Made by a program: the position numbers and the translations under genes
In this document: positions 5,563 through 8,029 of the stretch, piece after piece
How positions within the stretch are numbered: the stretch's first letter is position 1
Layout: every line of letters begins with the position of its first letter
The notes under the pieces: generated by a model
Told to the model about the DNA's origin: nothing
Database searches by the model: none
What the model saw: only the letters and a program-made list of their open reading frames with translations
DNA from: Promethearchaeota archaeon
GTDB lineage: Archaea; Asgardarchaeota; Lokiarchaeia; Sigynarchaeales; SOKP01
Assembly: GCA_014729315.1 (NCBI GenBank)
Contig: WJKD01000926.1
Span: forward strand, 1-8,029
DNA length: 8,029 bases
Reading direction: 5' to 3'

Positions 5563-8029
5563 GTGATAACTTCATTTGACGACCTCAAGGATATTGACGT
5601 TATCTTTAAAAAAAGTTTTAAAAAATTTTTAGATATTGTATTTATCTTATCCAAAGAAGGTTTTATCTTAGATCTTAAAGGTCCTAAAAAAGTCTTTGAG
5701 AATAACTCTGAAAAATTTATCGGTAATAAACTCGTAAATGTAATTCCAGAAGAGAGGGGGAGAAACTATATGAATGCGTTAACGAACGTTATCGAAAACG
5801 ATGAGGTTAAGACTTTAGAGTTTGAGCTTCCCCTTAATGATAAGATTATATTCTACGAGGGTCGGCTTTTTAAGCTTGACGACGACACCGCCATGATCGT
5901 AGCAAGAGACGCATCCAATGTAAAAGTTTTAGAAAAAAAATTAAAAGAATCGGAAAGACGAGCCCAAATAGAAAGTGATAATCTTAGAAACATATTAAAC
6001 TCCATGGAAAACGGTGTATACATTGTCGATAACGAATATGATATCGTGTTCGCAAATGAAGCATTTAAGAAGGAATTTGGCAAAGTAAGTAATAAAAAAT
6101 GCTACGATTATTTTTTAGAGCGAAACTCCCCTTGTGAAAATTGTATTAACGATAAAATTTTTAATGGGATGAGATATAAGAAAGAATGGACTCCAGGAAA
6201 AAATAACAAGATCTATGAAATAATCTCAACTCCTATAAAAAATCCAGACGGTAGCATTTCAAAGTTAAATATTTTATACGACCTTTCCAAACACAAAAAA
6301 GCCCTAAAAGAATTAAAGGAAAGCCAAGTTAAATACAAAACTTTAACAGAAAACCTCCCAGGATTGGTATACCGCATCTTAGTCAAAGAAGACAATCGAA
6401 TGGTCTTCTTTAATGATCTTCTGAAAGATTTTACCGGCTATAAAGAAGAGGAACTCACTCACGGTGAAGTCTGTTCGATTGAACCCTTAATCCATCCTAA
6501 AGATAGCCCTCGTATCGTCTCCAAAGTTAAGGAAGCGATTCAAACCCACGAATCGTTTAAATTAGAATATAGAATAATTAAAAAGAACGGGGATGTGAGA
6601 TGGTTCCACGAGTCTGGTAAGCCCATAATATCTGAAGACGGATATATTAACTCGATTGATGGGGTAATTCTTGACATTACCGAGAGGAAAACAATAGAAA
6701 AGCAATTGAAGCAATCCGAACAGAAATATCGACGTGTTATTGATTCCATGGGGGATGCTATTAATGTGCTGGATACAGATTTAAAATATATTTTATTTAA
6801 TAAAGCACTTAAAAAATGGGTTCATAATCTTGGCTTTACATCTGATTTAATAGGAAAAAGAATGCCCGATGTGTTTCCATTCATAACTCAAAAAACAATT
6901 GACGAATACAATGAGGTAATTAATACCGGCAAACCGTTAATTACCACGGAGAAAACTATAGTTAAAAATCGTGTTATATACACTGAGACAAGAAAGATAC
7001 CAATTAAAATAGGTGATAAAGTCGAGCAAATTCTCACAATAGTTAGAGATATCACAGAGAGGAAAAAAGCAGAAAAAAAAATAGAAGAATCGGAGGAGAA
7101 ATATCGGAATTTATTCAACTATATGAGTAGCGGTGTTGCTGTTTATGAAGTTTTTGAGGAAGGAGAGGACTTTGTTTTTAAAGATTTCAATATAGCAGCG
7201 GAAAAAATAGAAAATATTAAAAAGAAAAAAGTCATTGGAAGGAAAGTCACTGAAGTTTTTCCGGGGGTTAAGGTTTTTGGAATTTTTGACATTTTTAAAC
7301 GTGTTTGGAAAACGGGCAAACCTGAAAGATTTCCAATTTCTTTGTACAAAGATAATAGAATCAGTAGTTGGAGAGAAAGTTATGTATACAAATTACCCTC
7401 AGGTGAAATTGTCGCGGTCTACGATGATGTTACAGAGCGAAAAATTGCGAAGCAAAAGTTAAAACTATCCGAGAAGAAATATAAAGAGCTCAGCGAAGAA
7501 TTAGAAATCATATTAGATAACATTCCGGATCTAATTTTCTATAAGGACACTAAAGGTAATTTCTTGAGAGTTAATCAATATTACGCAGAAAATCTAGGAT
7601 ATACGAAAGAAATCTTAGAAGGAAAAAGCGTGTTTAATTTATATCCTCAAGAAATAGCAAATGAATATTGGCGGAACGACCGGGAAGTAATTGAATCTGG
7701 CAAGGCTAAATTAAATTTTGAAGAGGAATGGATTACCTCGAAAGGAAAGAGATGGCTATTAACGAGTTTAATTCCATTATATGACGATAAGAATAAGGTA
7801 ATAGGAATTATCGGATTTGGTAAAGATATAACCGAACGAAAATTAACGGAAATTAAATTAAAAGAGTCCGAAGAAAAGTTTAGAACTCTCGTCGAAGAAG
7901 CGCCCGATGTAATATTCACGGTCGATAAAAATTATAAAATCCTATTTATTAACGATCCTCCCGCGGGATTAAGCAGAGAAGAAGTAATAGGAACTAATAC
8001 TTTAGATTATACTCACCCAGAATACATAG
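5563..8029 (+). CDS. Multi-PAS sensor protein (probable histidine kinase), 3'-truncated by the window edge
   Basis: The frame is open without a stop from GTG 5563 to the last base, giving 822 residues. Seven PAS modules are visible at about 15-108 (divergent), 139-245, 253-372, 387-498, 513-625, 643-758 and 772-822+. From the third on they are joined by the usual signature D(I/V)TERK plus a charged helix ending in SExKYR or SEEKFR. The second PAS carries three cysteines (C180, C191, C194) arranged C-x10-C-x2-C in KKCYDYF and SPCENC, which may bind a metal or act as a redox sensor. No signal peptide or membrane helix is seen, so the protein should be cytosolic. The output domain lies beyond the window. 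A HisKA-HATPase kinase is most likely given the neighbours, but another output such as a DNA-binding or cyclase domain is possible. The gene is separated from the other two kinases by the minus-strand pair and has its own promoter region. Confidence 0.93.
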   Translation, partial: MITSFDDLKDIDVIFKKSFKKFLDIVFILSKEGFILDLKGPKKVFENNSEKFIGNKLVNVIPEERGRNYMNALTNVIENDEVKTLEFELPLNDKIIFYEGRLFKLDDDTAMIVARDASNVKVLEKKLKESERRAQIESDNLRNILNSMENGVYIVDNEYDIVFANEAFKKEFGKVSNKKCYDYFLERNSPCENCINDKIFNGMRYKKEWTPGKNNKIYEIISTPIKNPDGSISKLNILYDLSKHKKALKELKESQVKYKTLTENLPGLVYRILVKEDNRMVFFNDLLKDFTGYKEEELTHGEVCSIEPLIHPKDSPRIVSKVKEAIQTHESFKLEYRIIKKNGDVRWFHESGKPIISEDGYINSIDGVILDITERKTIEKQLKQSEQKYRRVIDSMGDAINVLDTDLKYILFNKALKKWVHNLGFTSDLIGKRMPDVFPFITQKTIDEYNEVINTGKPLITTEKTIVKNRVIYTETRKIPIKIGDKVEQILTIVRDITERKKAEKKIEESEEKYRNLFNYMSSGVAVYEVFEEGEDFVFKDFNIAAEKIENIKKKKVIGRKVTEVFPGVKVFGIFDIFKRVWKTGKPERFPISLYKDNRISSWRESYVYKLPSGEIVAVYDDVTERKIAKQKLKLSEKKYKELSEELEIILDNIPDLIFYKDTKGNFLRVNQYYAENLGYTKEILEGKSVFNLYPQEIANEYWRNDREVIESGKAKLNFEEEWITSKGKRWLLTSLIPLYDDKNKVIGIIGFGKDITERKLTEIKLKESEEKFRTLVEEAPDVIFTVDKNYKILFINDPPAGLSREEVIGTNTLDYTHPEYI

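Noticed and set aside
5853..7919. Minus-strand open frames and the + strand frame 7235-7462 within the third sensor gene
   Set aside because: The frame starting at 5563 encodes continuous PAS domains over all of this region, so these are out-of-frame shadows.
1..8029. CRISPR arrays, tRNA or rRNA genes, transposases and attachment sites
   Set aside because: No regularly spaced repeats, cloverleaf-like or conserved rRNA sequence, or transposase motifs were seen. The repeated text is confined to PAS and kinase coding sequence.

Overview
The window is an AT-rich stretch that is almost entirely signal-transduction genes. It holds two, probably three, large soluble PAS-domain sensor proteins on the + strand. 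Between the second and third lie two small minus-strand genes, one of them a broken SixA-type phosphohistidine phosphatase. The organism is most likely an archaeon, possibly of the Asgard (Lokiarchaeia-like) type. The reasons are long chains of PAS domains without membrane segments, no response regulator nearby, poor ribosome binding sites, TATA-like rather than -35/-10 promoter sequence, and a kinase ATP lid of the form FGKIER-(F/Y)-G-x-GW that I associate with these archaea. This placement is an inference from style; no marker gene is present.

Layout: (1) 2-1027 (+) is the 3' part of a PAS-HisKA-HATPase histidine kinase whose start lies outside the window. (2) 1028-1250 is a spacer with a T-run, a possible stem-loop and a TATA-like box. 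(3) 1251-4211 (+) is a complete 986-residue kinase with six PAS domains followed by HisKA and HATPase. Its C-terminal half closely resembles the first gene, so the two are tandem paralogs. (4) 4243-4668 (-) is an unrecognised 141-residue, probably all-helical protein that converges on the kinase. (5) 4764-5236 (-) is a SixA homologue with two in-frame TGA codons and one frameshift. (6) 5237-5562 is a divergent intergenic region. (7) 5563-8029 (+) is a third sensor protein with a GTG start. It stays open to the end of the window (822 codons) and has seven PAS modules, the last one cut; its output domain lies beyond the window.

Functionally, the intact kinases should sense cytoplasmic signals through stacked PAS domains and autophosphorylate on His109 (first gene, numbered from its first internal Met) or His767 (second gene). 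A SixA enzyme removes phosphate from phosphohistidine, so its gene fits beside kinases, but here it appears to have decayed. No receiver domain, recognisable HPt motif or DNA-binding domain is visible, so the partners of these kinases must be elsewhere. I see no RNA genes, mobile elements or CRISPR arrays.
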